From: Lactarius indigo
Lineage: Eukaryota > Basidiomycota > Agaricomycetes > Russulales > Russulaceae
Assembly (NCBI GenBank): GCA_025766275.1
Contig: JAFKAC010000006.1
Coordinates: 2,232,001-2,296,000, forward strand
Direction: 5' to 3'
Length of the DNA stretch: 64,000 bases
Every line of letters begins with the position of its first letter. Position 1 is the stretch's first letter. The translations under genes and the position numbers were made by a program. Under the pieces are notes generated by a model, which was not told the origin of the DNA, did not search any database, and worked only from the letters and a program-made list of their open reading frames with translations. Shown here piece by piece: positions 48,415 to 59,773 of the stretch.

Positions 48415-49860
48415 ATGCTCTCACTGAGTCGTTTTTGGCCACGAGGTCATCATCATCTCCGAACACGTTTCTTTACCGTTCTTGCTCTCGAATCGTCTGC
48501 TGATGACACCTGTGCTGCCGTCGTGACTTCTTCCAGGCAGATTCTCTCAAACGTCGTCGTCAAACAACACCATATGTGTGTGCGCGCCCTCACTCTGTAC
48601 CCTGTCCTAACGTGGCTACAGACATGAAGACTTTGGGGGCATTCATCCCTACAAGGCCGTTCAAGCCCACCAACTAAACATGGTGGGTTGGCTGTTGTGC
48701 ATGTAAAGAGTCCCTAACATGTAGGACAGCCCGGTGCCGTCCAGAGAGCACTAAGAGACGCCAACATCACCGCAGCGCAGGTCGACGGTATCGCATTTAC
48801 GCGTGGGCCAGGTGAGAACCTAATTTAATCTTGGAGAAGAGAGTGGGTCTCGATCCGGCTAATGCAGGCATGACTGGCTGTCTCGGTGTCGGTTGTAGCG
48901 CGGCCAAGACACTGGCCGCAGCCTTGAACAAGCCGTTAGTTGGAGTGCATCATATGGTGCGTCCCTGACCCCACCCTCTAGTCTCTCCGACGAACTCACG
49001 TCCAAACTCAAGCAAGCACATGCACTGACGCCGACCCTGACATCCACCTCCAATCCCCCAACGTTCCCGTTCCTTACTCTCCTCGTATCGGGCGGACACA
49101 CCCTCCTCGTCCTTGCGTCGTCGGTCTCTCAGTTCCACGTCCTCGCGACGACGGTCGACGAAAGTATCGGGCGCGTGTTCGACAAGGTCTCCCGAATGCT
49201 CGCCCTTCCCTGGTCCGCCAAAGGCCTAGGTGCCTCTTTGGAGGAATTCGTCGCCGCATCGCCTGCCAGGGAAGACGTCGCACCGCTAATGCCGCGGGCT
49301 ATGCCAGGTGTCCTTGGGTTTTCCTTCGCGGGACTGCACTCCGCGGCTGAGCGTTTCGTGACTGCTCGGGGCGGTGCAGCGTCCCTGGACGTCTCAACCA
49401 AGCATGCACTCGCGAGTGCGTTTCAGAGGGCAGCAGTTGGTCAGCTGGAGGAGAAGGTGGTGTTGGCATTGAGGTGGTGTCGCGACCAGGGTCTCGGCGT
49501 GAGGCACCTGGTAGTCAGCGGTGGTGTCGCGAGCAACTCGTACTTGCGCGATCGGTAAGGGTGTACTAGGCCGCGCCTATATTTAGCCGCTGATGGAGAG
49601 TCCAGACTTGGACATTCTGTGATGAATGCGACCAGCCAAGATCCGGTTTCGTTGGTGTTCCCGCCGCCCGAGTTGTGTACTGGTAAGTCAGCTTCCGATG
49701 CAATACATTCATGCGAGATGACACCATCACAGATAATGCGGTGATGATTGGCTGGGCCTCCATGCACCGCTTTCTTGCCGAGAGCACCGATGATTATTCT
49801 ATTTTGATTCGACCCAAGTGGAGTCTGGACGATATCGATATTCCCCAAAAAGAATCCTAA
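48415..49860 (+). CDS. qri7: QRI7/OSGEPL1, mitochondrial tRNA threonylcarbamoyladenosine transferase
   Basis: Seven exons: 48415..48575, 48622..48682, 48730..48811, 48868..48956, 49013..49554, 49606..49682 and 49733..49860, giving 379 residues. The N-terminus (MLSLSRFWPRGHHHLRTRFF) is basic and amphipathic like a mitochondrial presequence. The Kae1/TsaD family motifs are all present: LALESSADDTCAAVV, DFGGIHPYKAVQAHQ, FTRGPGMTGCLGVG, the metal-binding GVHHMQAHAL, LLVSGGHTLL, DKVSRML, GFSFAGLH, SGGVASNSYLR and DNAVMIGWASMHR. The enzyme transfers threonylcarbamoyl to A37 of ANN-decoding mitochondrial tRNAs. Length fits Qri7. Start chosen as the first ATG, directly after the HbrB divergent promoter. 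Confidence 0.95.
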
Positions 49861-49928
49861 TATCAGTGCGCTTACATAGTTTACAATAAAATCATCCGTG
49901 CGAACATGAGGGATCCTAGCCTTGTCCT

Positions 49929-49935
49929 TATAAAG
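49929..49935 (+). promoter_or_regulatory. TATA box of the proline-rich protein gene
   Basis: TATAAAG lies 38 bp before the ATG at 49973, inside the 112-bp gap after the qri7 stop codon. One of the few clear TATA elements in the window. Confidence 0.45.
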
Positions 49936-49972
49936 CGACCGACTCTGATATCTTCTTCCTTGTTGACTCACC

Positions 49973-52226
49973 ATGTACACCCACCCCAATCCCTCGCCCT
50001 ACTATCGTCCTTCTTGGGGCTACCAGGCTCCACCCGTTGACCCACCCGCTCTTCCATCTATGTCCACCATCGCGCTCCAGGACATCGTGGAGGGCCAGCA
50101 ACGCGCCACAAATGGTCTCGTTTCTCTCTTATCCCAGGAACGAACCACGACCGAGAGCAACACACGCGAACAAAAACAACAGCTCGCAAACTTGGCCTCT
50201 CTTTCACAGCATTTCCTCACTTTTATGCCAGATGTCGAACAGAAATTTTCTGCCCTCGAGGCCTCCATCCGCGCCAACTGTACGAATAACAACGACAACG
50301 TCGAACTGCAAAACCGAGTCAAAGATATGGTAGAAGTCGTCGCCAGCCTAGGGCGCATCGCCGAGGGCTTTGCGTGCTCCACGGGGCTCCGTCTCGTACC
50401 CGTGTGTAGTCACTGGCCCCCGCTTTTTCCGTAACTGATGACGGGGCAGGGTTTAGCGCCCAATCCGTGGGCCTGGGTCCCCGCCAACGCACAGCCACTT
50501 CAACAGGACCCCACATCCTTCAGCGCATCCTTCACGCAGGCCCCGCGCTTGTTCCCCGCAGCAATCCCGAATTCAACGCGATCAAGTGTATTCGCCCACA
50601 GCACCGGTCCCTCGCGCTCTGTCCATTGGCCTAGCGACCTTGATGTCCCCACCACTTCTTGGGCCCCACCCCCAACTTGGTCTGATCCGTACTTCCCCGT
50701 TCAATTCGGTGCAAATACTGCTTACCGGGCCTCCCGCTCCTCGCTATGCAGCGGGATGCGTGCTCCCTCCGCTGGCCCCTACTCATATTCAGCTCCGGTT
50801 CCCTACCCTCCGACCGCGTCGGATCCGTCGCCCCCTCCGACACCAACTCCTGATGGTAGCCCGTATGTCTCCCGCTTGCCGTTCGACATCCCTTCTTCGT
50901 CGCTCCCTGCCGTACCTTCGCCACCCCTGGGCCCGATACCGCCGCCACGGCCCATCTTGACTCCTTCGCAAACCGAGTCTGTCGTCGGATCTATACGGAG
51001 GACATCACTGTCCCCCATCACCGAGAGGACCTCCCAGTCGTCTGCAATACCTCCGCCACCAACTTTTGGCCGTGCGCCCGCGAATGGTCCGTCGCCGTCG
51101 ACGTCTTCGATTGAGACGTTTTCTACCCCGTCTGGTATCGTCCTGAATCACCCTCCCGCAGTTCCACCGAGCAGGTTCTCCGTATCCACGGCACCTTCAG
51201 GGCCGATCCCGCCAAACTGGTTCGGGACGATATACCCACGAACGGCTTCTACCGCTTCGTCCATCGACGGGTATACCATGCCTTCGCCCCCGTCGCCCCG
51301 GCCTATCGAGATTCCCAACCTTGGCCCCGCTGATACCGTGCATTGGTCGTCTCTTTTCCCATCGGCGCCGATCATCATTGAGCGCCCAGCCCCCGACGAT
51401 ATCCTACTCAGATCGAGTACACCGGATCCGGATGAGAGCGTCGCCAGTCCGATGTCAAGCCCTGTACGATCGATCGTTAGTTACACCGGGTCCACGAGTA
51501 CGTTTTTTTTGTGAACATATGCGCACGCATTCTTATTAATGGGCCTCCACAGACCCGAGTATGGCCTCCGAGCCTATGACGCCACTGTCCCACGCGTCCG
51601 GCAAGTTCAACCTCTCCGCGACGCACCACAATAGACTGACCACCGATTTAGTGGTTCCTCTCAAAGCGCCATCCGATAAGGCCATCCCGTCAACGTCCAC
51701 CTCCCCCGAGGAAGGTACCGCGGTCGCCTCCACCTCGAACGCTACTGTCCCGAGCAGCACCGCGCCCACGCCGTCCCGCAACCCACTCGCGATCCAGCTC
51801 GTATCGTTCTTCTTCGACACCGTCCAGCGGCTTTTCAAGGTCCCCGGCACGGTCGACCTTTCCTACGGAGGCTTCGAAGTCGCCTTCTCGACCGACTCGA
51901 TCTCGTGGGAGAACAACGCGTTCTACGAAGCGCTCGGTGCTCTACGCGACGCGGATGCCGCTGCCGAAGACCGTCGCGAATTCGAGCTGATGCCCGCGCC
52001 GGCGAATGCCGCGCTGCACCGCTATATCAAGGAGCTCGCGCGCGTACGCATGGACCTGGCGGCGCTGCAGGCTGGCGAGGGCGAGGGCAAGGAAGACCCT
52101 GCGGTGGAACAGCTCGTGCTGCGGGTCAAGGCGGAGCAGGAAACGGTGCAGAGCTGGATGAAGCGGGTGTGCTCGTCCGCGGGCGCGCTGAGCATCGCCG
52201 ATCCCAAATTCAGTCCGAGGAAGTGA
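49973..52226 (+). CDS. Unknown proline/serine-rich protein with N-terminal coiled coil
   Basis: Three exons, 49973..50395, 50450..51497 and 51553..52226, give 714 residues. The N-terminus is Pro/Tyr-rich (MYTHPNPSPYYRPSWGY), followed by a helical coiled coil (about residues 30-130: LQDIVEGQQRATNGLVSLL, QKQQLANLASLSQHFL, VKDMVEVVASLGRIAEG). The middle 350 residues are Pro/Ser/Thr-rich and low complexity (PPPTPTPDGSP, IPPPRPILTPSQTES). The C-terminus is a helical domain: NPLAIQLVSFFFDTVQRLF, VDLSYGGFEVAFSTDS, ALHRYIKELARVRMDLAAL and VLRVKAEQETVQSWMKRV. The two introns (54 and 55 nt) join the blocks in phase. I recognise no family; the shape suggests a scaffold or regulator. It follows qri7 by 112 bp and has a TATA box. 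Confidence 0.7.
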
Positions 52227-55208
52227 GCAAGTGCGGCCGGTTCTTGCTTGGTGTTGAAATGGACCTCTCTGGTTGTTGCTGCTGTTGCCTGTTGCTGTGA
52301 TGTGTGTATGAATAGAGGTGCTGGCAGGCGCGGTGTATTACAAAAAAAATGGATACTTAGGTTTTTTTTTTCAGTCCTGCTTGGTTCATTGAGCGAGTCT
52401 GCGGCCTTGAGTGGGATTCACGTGGGCCACACCAGTCGGTTCCTCACAGAGGCTATAGACGCCGGCTAAGTTCTGGTTGGTGGGGAGGCAGCCCGTAGCG
52501 GCTTTGGCATCCCCATTACGGTACCCGCCTTCGATGCCTCGAGAACGACGATATGACCTGAGTTTCTTTTTTTTTTTCTTTTTTGACAAACTGTCACACG
52601 TAGACTGCAAGTATATACCATTCTAATGAATGTCGTTCCATAGGAAATATGGGGTCATCAACGCACACACACCTCATGCATGATACACAAGGTTTCCCTG
52701 TGGATCATACAAGAGGTGCATGAGTTCATGGCACAGCCTAAGTTAACAACGATGACAGGTGGAGGGTACTGTAGTCCAACAAGAGTCGACCCATACTCGG
52801 GCGGATCAGTCTTTCCACCGGCTTGTGCTGACACTTCCGAAAAAAAAAATCATAATCATAATGCGACGCACCGCCGGGGAGCGTGAAACTTTTACACGTG
52901 AAAGACAGTCAGCCCGTTCACGACGGGAAACCGGTGAACAGATTTTTTCACATGAGATCCTCGTTATTCCATGGCAGCTCCCCCAATGTTGTGTGTGCTG
53001 CTGGAATTTGAGAACTGGCTCGATCCTGACGCCTCTCGGGTCGCGTGCGGACATTCTGCGGGAAACTATGGCACCTTGTTCTTGTGATGGCCCAAGAGGG
53101 ACGATCAAGCTCGGAGTTCGACTGGTGTTGCGAAAGGTGGCAAAAAAACGTCGGTCGTGGCAGATAGCCCTGAAGGAAGGTCTGCGGACAAACCCGTGCC
53201 TGACACCCTTATCAGAAAGTGCTTTGACTGTTCGACTGATCGTTAATTCCTTTGCGATTCGACTTTTTAAAGATGCCATTGTGCGAGCCAAGTGGATTAC
53301 GAGAACTTTTTATCAGACTTCGTCGGATCTCATTCGCGCGAACTCAAAGTAGCGCGTCACAGGGTCTGGACTTGCGAATGACCTTCACTATAGGCTCCAG
53401 CATGAGGATAACCGAGTCGTGCTCCAAGCGAGATGGTGGACGGTTGGGGTGGGTGAGTAAAGTGAACGAGAGGTGAGTCGCGAACGTTGAGGGTAGTTGA
53501 CGGTGGAGGACGTACCCAAGGAAAGCTGCTCCTTTTCTATCTGCCGTCAAACCAAACTTCACACATCTTATAGCGCCACACGGTCGTTACGCCTTCGCAG
53601 TCGCGCTGCCCTTCAGAGAACATTCTAAATGGTGGCCATAAGGAGGGTTGTACGGAGAGTCGAGGAATAACGGATGCGTGACGCTCGGGTCGAATCGGTT
53701 GAATGCGAGTATAACTCAGGCATCGATTTATCGCTACCAACCAATTCCAGACGCGGTTGCAAATTTGGAAGCTACCCGTATCGTCAGCGTAAGAACGAAT
53801 TACTCACAACAGGGGTGGTCGAACAGTTCAAACCCTCCTGGTTTCCTTAGTGACGGACGGAGTACTGTCGCGATATGAGGGTGGACACGTGGAACCCAGC
53901 CCAATATTCCCACCACAATCCCCAAGTATCCAGTCCCGCCTGTCTTTCTCAGGCGTGTTCTTTGGGATGAGGGCGCGGCTGCGAATTCGTTTCCACGATT
54001 ATGGGATCAATGATATCAAGAACTGACCTGAAATGCAGAGTGAGTGGCGAGAAAGTCCGATTCGGATTCAGTTTACAGCCTAAGTACATCCAGGGTTGTC
54101 AAGCTGACAACGAACGACGCACACATCCTGTTGCCTTACACTAGGTGGTATCAGAACTCACTGGGTTCTCTTGTCACCAGGTAGGGAGTATCCCAGACAA
54201 TGAGCAGTACTGTGCGGTAAATCAACCATACTGTGGGACGTGTAACCAGGGGAGTTCAAGTACTGAAGTACTGAGCATGAAATTTGGAGAACACGAGTTT
54301 AGTCACTGTTATCGGAACAGTGATCACAAAAGTTCTCAGCAGGATTGAGAGTTTAATGAGTGCCACGCGGACGCAGCGCTAGTAGGATGAAGGATAGGCG
54401 TAACGGTAATTACGACTCCCGGGCCGGAGCGACGGGGCAGGACCTTCAGCGCTTCCAGCCTGGCTCCCAATCAGTTGTCTTTGTTCACATGGTACCCAGG
54501 TACAGTACACCCATGTTTGTGTACTTTTTTAAAACTTACAGTGTAGGACTGGACCCACAGTACACTGTATCTCGATGTCTCAACTTCGACAAACGCTGCC
54601 TCACAAAGATGTCTTCGATATACCATCAACTTCTGACGGCTTCGCATCTACGGGGCCCTTGAAGCTCTGAAGCTTGAACTCGTAACTTAGGGCTGTATAT
54701 AGCGAAATACACACACGCTGGCGACAATCGTGGGGCGTTTCTCCTTGAATTTGGCCGGGGTGGGTCTTGATAATTATGCTTACCTGAGTACGTCACAGTG
54801 CTGGGAAACAAAAGCACTCCCACACGAGCACTGCATGAAAAGAGGCCGTCTCAAGGCCGGACGAGCCTTGCCCTGGAGCTTGACCATTCGTACTAAGTCC
54901 TCTATTCCTGGTGGTAAAGAGAGGGACACGACTGTACCTACCTCCATCGGCAGAAAAGAGTTTTTGCAGGCATTCCTTTCGTATGCACACGACTGACATC
55001 CCCAAACTGGATTTGGGTTTTGGCAACACCTAGCCCGACTTCTTTTCTTGGCCTTCTGTACCTTATCTGACATCTGCACATGCCACAGCCATTTTGCGAT
55101 AGCGTCCGTCGTCGATGCCCTGGCCTATTTATCCAGGCGTTGTCATAGCCTCTCTAGTTAAACTCTTTGCTTTTCTCCGCAACTACACCCCCTCACATCG
55201 CGGCGAGC
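52227..55208. other. 3.0-kb gene-poor region
   Basis: No supported gene. A plus-strand frame at 52759-53352 and several shorter ones carry no motif and no splice context. It contains mononucleotide A/T runs (52340-52370, 52565-52585) and TACAGTAC-like sequence near 54502 and 54552. No transposon ends were recognised. Confidence 0.5.
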
Positions 55209-56436
55209 ATGGCAATTAATAACGACATGGCGGCCTTGATTGGCTTTGGGTGCGAGGCATTCCTTTATGGTACGTTCACAAGCAATTGTTAGCAGGGTCT
55301 TCTAACAAAAAAAGTTCCAAAGGGTGCTACACCGTTCTCTTCGTCGTGTCCATGTATCTAATGCGCAGACGATCACGGGGCCGGAGCGGCTTCAATCGAC
55401 CAATTTTCATTATCAGCATCTTCTTGTATTTTTCGTGCGCAGCGCACTTCGCTCTTGAGTTCAATCACTTTAACAACGTCTTGGTGCGCACTCTATGCAG
55501 AATCGAAGTTGCGCAGTCTTGATATGACCTCGCAGGCCACGACGGGCGTTGATGGCTTCGCAAACGAGACAAATGTCCTTGTTGGCGCTGACATCCTCAT
55601 CTCGGTCACAGATTTCTTCGGCGAACTTATCCTCATATACCGCTGTTGGCTGCTCTGGTCCAGGAACTATTGGATCATTATCTTGCCAAGTCTCACGTCG
55701 ATTGGTGGAATTGGTAAGCGATATCGACTCGCTTGGACCAAGGGTTGATACTGATCGGCTTCTCGAATTCCTCTCGCGTCGTAGCATGCGTCGTGGTAGT
55801 CATACACTTATTGCTGGGAATCAACCCATCTTCACCAATCGCCCCGCCCTCCTTAGTGCCATTAGGTCTCGCGGGCTTCGTTCTCCCGCTATGCACAAAC
55901 GTGTTCGTGACCGCTCTCATCGCCGCGCGCATCTGGCTGCTCTCTCCACGCAACGTGCGCGACCTGCGCGGCGTGTACTTCCCGGAAGGAACGGGGCGTA
56001 CGGCAATCGACATCGTCATAGAGAGCGGTGCGCTCTACCTCGTCGTGCAGCTCGTCTTTGTGGTCCTCTTCGCCATCCGGCACCCCGCGCAGGGCATCGT
56101 CGGCGTGATTGCCGTGCAGACATACGTGCGTAATTGCATCGCATGTTTTTAGAAGCATATTTATATCCCCCCGTCGTACAGGGTATCGCGCCAGCTCTCA
56201 TCATCATCCGCGTTGCGCTCGGACTGTCGAATACACCACCAGAGAGGCCTAGCGCTAGAGCCGCGTCCTGGTCTCAATCCCCTCCAACTGAAGTGCGCAT
56301 TGGGTACAGCACGGCGGCGTTCACTGATGCAGGCCAGTGCATCAACCCCGCTGGGGTCCCCATGGCTCATATGAAACCGAAGCCTGACGGCGAGGATTCG
56401 GGATCGAGCTATAGCTCCACCGAACATGTAGCGTAG
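55209..56436 (+). CDS. Agaricomycete multi-pass integral membrane protein, unknown function
   Basis: Five exons, 55209..55269, 55323..55483, 55536..55713, 55785..56125 and 56182..56436, give 331 residues. About seven hydrophobic segments: AALIGFGCEAFLYG, YTVLFVVSMYLM, PIFIISIFLYFSCAAHFAL, VGADILISVTDFFGELILIY, YWIIILPSLTSIGG, CVVVVIHLLLGI, LVPLGLAGFVLPLCTNVFVTALIAARIW, LYLVVQLVFVVLFAI and GVIAVQTYGIAPALIIIRVALG. Conserved-looking blocks are HFALEFNHF, GFANETNVLVGADI, IYRCWLLWSRNYW and SLVPLGLAGFVLP. This matches a family of unnamed membrane proteins expanded in mushroom genomes. The hydrophilic C-tail (DGEDSGSSYSSTEHVA) is cytosolic or extracellular. A truncated copy lies at 62878. No function is established. 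Confidence 0.75.
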
Positions 56437-58633
56437 AGGGCCTGCGATTTCCGTTATTTTCTTTTTCTTTTTCTTTTTCTTATTATTGGATTCTGGTGAC
56501 GCTGGGATATCCTTATTCGGTTCTTTCCTTAGGATTTGCACTGGTATGGTGCTTTAAAATTTTGTAAAGGGCGACTAACTGTACGTTTTAGTGTTTCACA
56601 TAAGCCTCTCGTCGTATCTCTGCCGATACTGTCGCTGCTGATAATGTTGGTACTGTTAGATCCTCGGTATCTATGAGGACCCAATTGAACGGTGACGATG
56701 CCGGCCTGAGGCGGCTGGTCCACGCGACTCTAGTGCCTGGTGGGGGATTCGTGTATGAAGCGCAAGCCCACAAGTAGTATACAAAAGCACGAAAAGTACA
56801 CCATGTGCGCATTGCTTCTGAGTCTTTCATCTGGTCCGGTGTCGCGCAGACCTTACGGGAGGATGCACGGTTACATCCTGAGGACTGCCCGAGAATTGAG
56901 TATTTGATCGTCGTGCATCCGATAATTCGCGACTCGTTACTAAATATAAGGCAACAATAGAAGATGCATATATATGTACCGAATCGTGCGGAAGCATAGC
57001 TTGAAGAGAAGAGAGGCAATAGAGTTATACGATGCGCTTGTCGTAACAATGAAACTCAATTCGTTAGGTAGCATGGTATACCACGCCACTAAGTCATCCT
57101 GTCATCACATACTACAAAGCCCTCGCGCGATTGTAGTAATGAAGGAGGGGTGGGTCCGTCATCCAAGCAGGTTCGGACATCGCCTAAGAGACCACCTTTC
57201 GCCCGTCGCACGTCACTGCCCACATACAACTTCTCCGATATCGTGCGTTGGAATATTTCTCGTGAAGCTAACAGGTTCAGTAGTTGCTCTTCATCCGGTC
57301 GAATCAGGGGGTCCTCTGCCAGGAGAATGTGACAGTCATTCAGAATATGTCCAGTACTTCCGACGGTAACCTCTCGGTGACCAAGGTGCTCATCCTAATC
57401 GGCGTGAGGGAGACGACGTTAGCGGGACCGATGGCGCCGGGCTGGTTAAGAAAAGACTCCACCTCCGTGCTCGTAGTTAAGGGACGTCAGCTCCGCCTCG
57501 CGGACCCCAACACCTGAGGAATGGGGTGAACTGACATTGGCTACAAGCTTCTTTGCAACCAACGCGCCAAAACATCATCCTATCGTACCGGTAGTGGTGT
57601 CTTTTTCAGCCTGAAGGCGATAAGTCATGTCGGGACTGGGAAGGGGGGACTAGGGTGACAGGGAAATTAGCTCTGCTTGTACGCCTTTATCCGGTACAAC
57701 GGACACTTCAGACACCCGCAGACGTCTCTTGAGCTTTGGTTCGGTGAGATCCAAGGTTCCTAGTAAACGTGCCCTGAGTATGCCCATGCGGCAATGTTTT
57801 CAGCTTCCTTGTCTGAGGTGTTTTCAGCGAGAGCCGTTGTGAGGACACCTTTGGGTCCTATTAACGAAGGTGGGGTATGAACGTACTACAAGAGGAAAAA
57901 GAGTTGCTGAGGATGAGGAGACCACAAGACCGAGAACGAGATGACGAGAACGAGAACATATGTCGACAGAGACAGCGAGACGACGAGAGACGACGGGGGG
58001 CGAGACTGGTCGCGAGTGCGGACCTGACTCGAACAGGGTTCACAAGAACAAAATGGATAGAAGCGGCAACACGAGCACTCTCGATTCAGTAAGAAGCGAT
58101 GCGAGTTTATATACAGGAGAGAGTATCTAAACTTGAGAAGGTAAGAAAGAAGGGGGAGATTTGAGCGACGAAGTTACGCGAGGGCAATCGAGACACAAAA
58201 ATTGAACGGGAGAGATGAAAAAAAACTGGAATAGCACGAGTAGGGAGACAAAACCGAATGTAACAACAATAGAGTAGTCGAACTCGAGTGGCGCTGACAA
58301 GAATTATGGAGAGGGATAAGGCGACGAGTCACGTGCGCACTAACAAAACAAGACAACACGGTCCGCCCCCTTTCTAGTAACAAAGGGGCAGGGTAGCAGA
58401 ATGGAACGAGTTGGGTGGGATGAAAGGAGGCGCGGGGACGTGCGGCCTCTAAACAAGTGGGCTACAAGCTGTTGGCGAGGCGATTGATGTCGGCCTCATT
58501 GCAACGTGAAGGTGAGGGTGTGCTGCGGGTGTGATAAGAGAGATGGGGGAAGGATGTGAGGTGGCGACCTCGTGAGCTGCGAGTACGAAATGGCAACGAG
58601 ACCACGCGATCTGGTCTGACCCCCAGGGTGGCC
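56437..58633. other. 2.2-kb gene-poor region
   Basis: Starts with the 3' UTR of the membrane-protein gene, including a pyrimidine run (CTTTTT repeats near 56460-56480); the first 165 bp are duplicated near the right edge. A purine-rich block (GAGACGA/GAACGAGA, about 57885-58010) and further GA-rich sequence lead to the 3' end of the DUF6535 gene. No gene is supported. Confidence 0.5.
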
Positions 58634-59773
58634 CTACTCCGTAGAGGCCTTTTCAACGTCCGCCGCCGCTTGTCGGGCCTTCATGGCGTGGAGCTGGATT
58701 GTCTTCCATTGGCCGTCCAAAAACCTCCGTCTATGCATGTCGACTTGCTTTTCAAGCATGCCCCTCCACCGTGCAGGCGCACGAGACCCGCTCACGTCCC
58801 GGTATTTTGACGAGGGAATGTGAAATAGGTTTCCCATGAATCGAATGGTCCAAAACATTGCAAACAAGATAAGATGGGTTGTGCGCCACGCGAATGCCGT
58901 CCAGGGTGTGCTATATGGGCAATAAAGGGAAAAGAGGGGTAGAAACGTAACAATTAAGTACAAGAAACCGAGCACCATGCAAATGCTGAGGGAAATGAAC
59001 CAGAGCGCCGTGTTGATGGCAAGAATAAACCTCAGAACGCCCAAGGCGTAGAATAGGATGGATGAGTGCATGGACATGCCCATAAACTGGATAGTTCGCT
59101 CCACCTGAAATGTTTCAACGCCATGGAGCAAAGACTTTCGCAAATGCACCCGCTCGGGTCCCTGTACCTGCGTGAGCACCAGATACCGTCGGGCCCACTG
59201 TTGGACCAATGTCGCGCCAACAGAGCAAGAAAAGCAGAGCGCCATACTGGTGAACCATGTGAAATTGACCAGAAAGGCGGTCGTCGACCCGATTGAGGTG
59301 CCGCTCTTAACTGCGATGTTCTCGAGGAATGCCCCCTTGGAGGCGTTGGATAGTTGTCCAGATATTTGGGTGAGTAGATTGACGGTCTGATCGGACGAAT
59401 CGGGAAATAGTAACCACTTGTAGCTTTCAATAAAAGAGACCATGATGACAGCCGAGAACAGGCCAGCCTTAGACATGTGCCTTAGAAGGGAATATGCAAA
59501 GGATTGTGGAACAAGCACATACAAATATGAGGGTGCTGTCCGCTTCTGCCTTCCACCTCTCGACCATCTCTTTATCTTCCTTCTCTATCTCCTCAAGGCT
59601 TTTCGATCTCGGCCCTCCATAAGGGCCTCTGTTGTTCTCCTCTGTGCACGAATGAGAATACGACCATCAGATAGAAAGTGAGTCAACAGACCTCCTGGAG
59701 GCTCGGTGAAATGTTTAGGTTGCGGGAAATTGAGGGTCTTCTCGTCAACCATATATGCGTTGGGCGAGTCCAT
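58634..59773 (-). CDS. DUF6535-type membrane protein
   Basis: Three exons on the minus strand, 59773..59692, 59641..59523 and 59467..58634, give 344 residues. The diagnostic block is spliced across an intron: EDKEMVERWKAEADSTLIF joined to AGLFSAVIMVSFIESYKWL, then TVNLLTQISGQLSN, NFTWFTSMALCFSCSVGATLVQQWARRY and four further hydrophobic segments (ILFYALGVLRFILAINTALWF, SICMVLGFLYLIVTFLPLF, LILFAMFWTIRFMG). This is the DUF6535 signature, a family abundant in Agaricomycetes and often found in variable genome regions. The C-terminal domain of the longer members is absent or very short (ends WKTIQLHAMKARQAAADVEK), so it may be a short or truncated member. The second acceptor is CTAAG, not CAG. 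Function is unknown. Confidence 0.75.

Noticed and set aside
58028..58050. T-arm-like sequence (CCTG-TTCGAGT-CAGG on the minus strand) suggesting a tRNA
   Set aside because: No matching acceptor stem, D arm or anticodon arm at the right distance.
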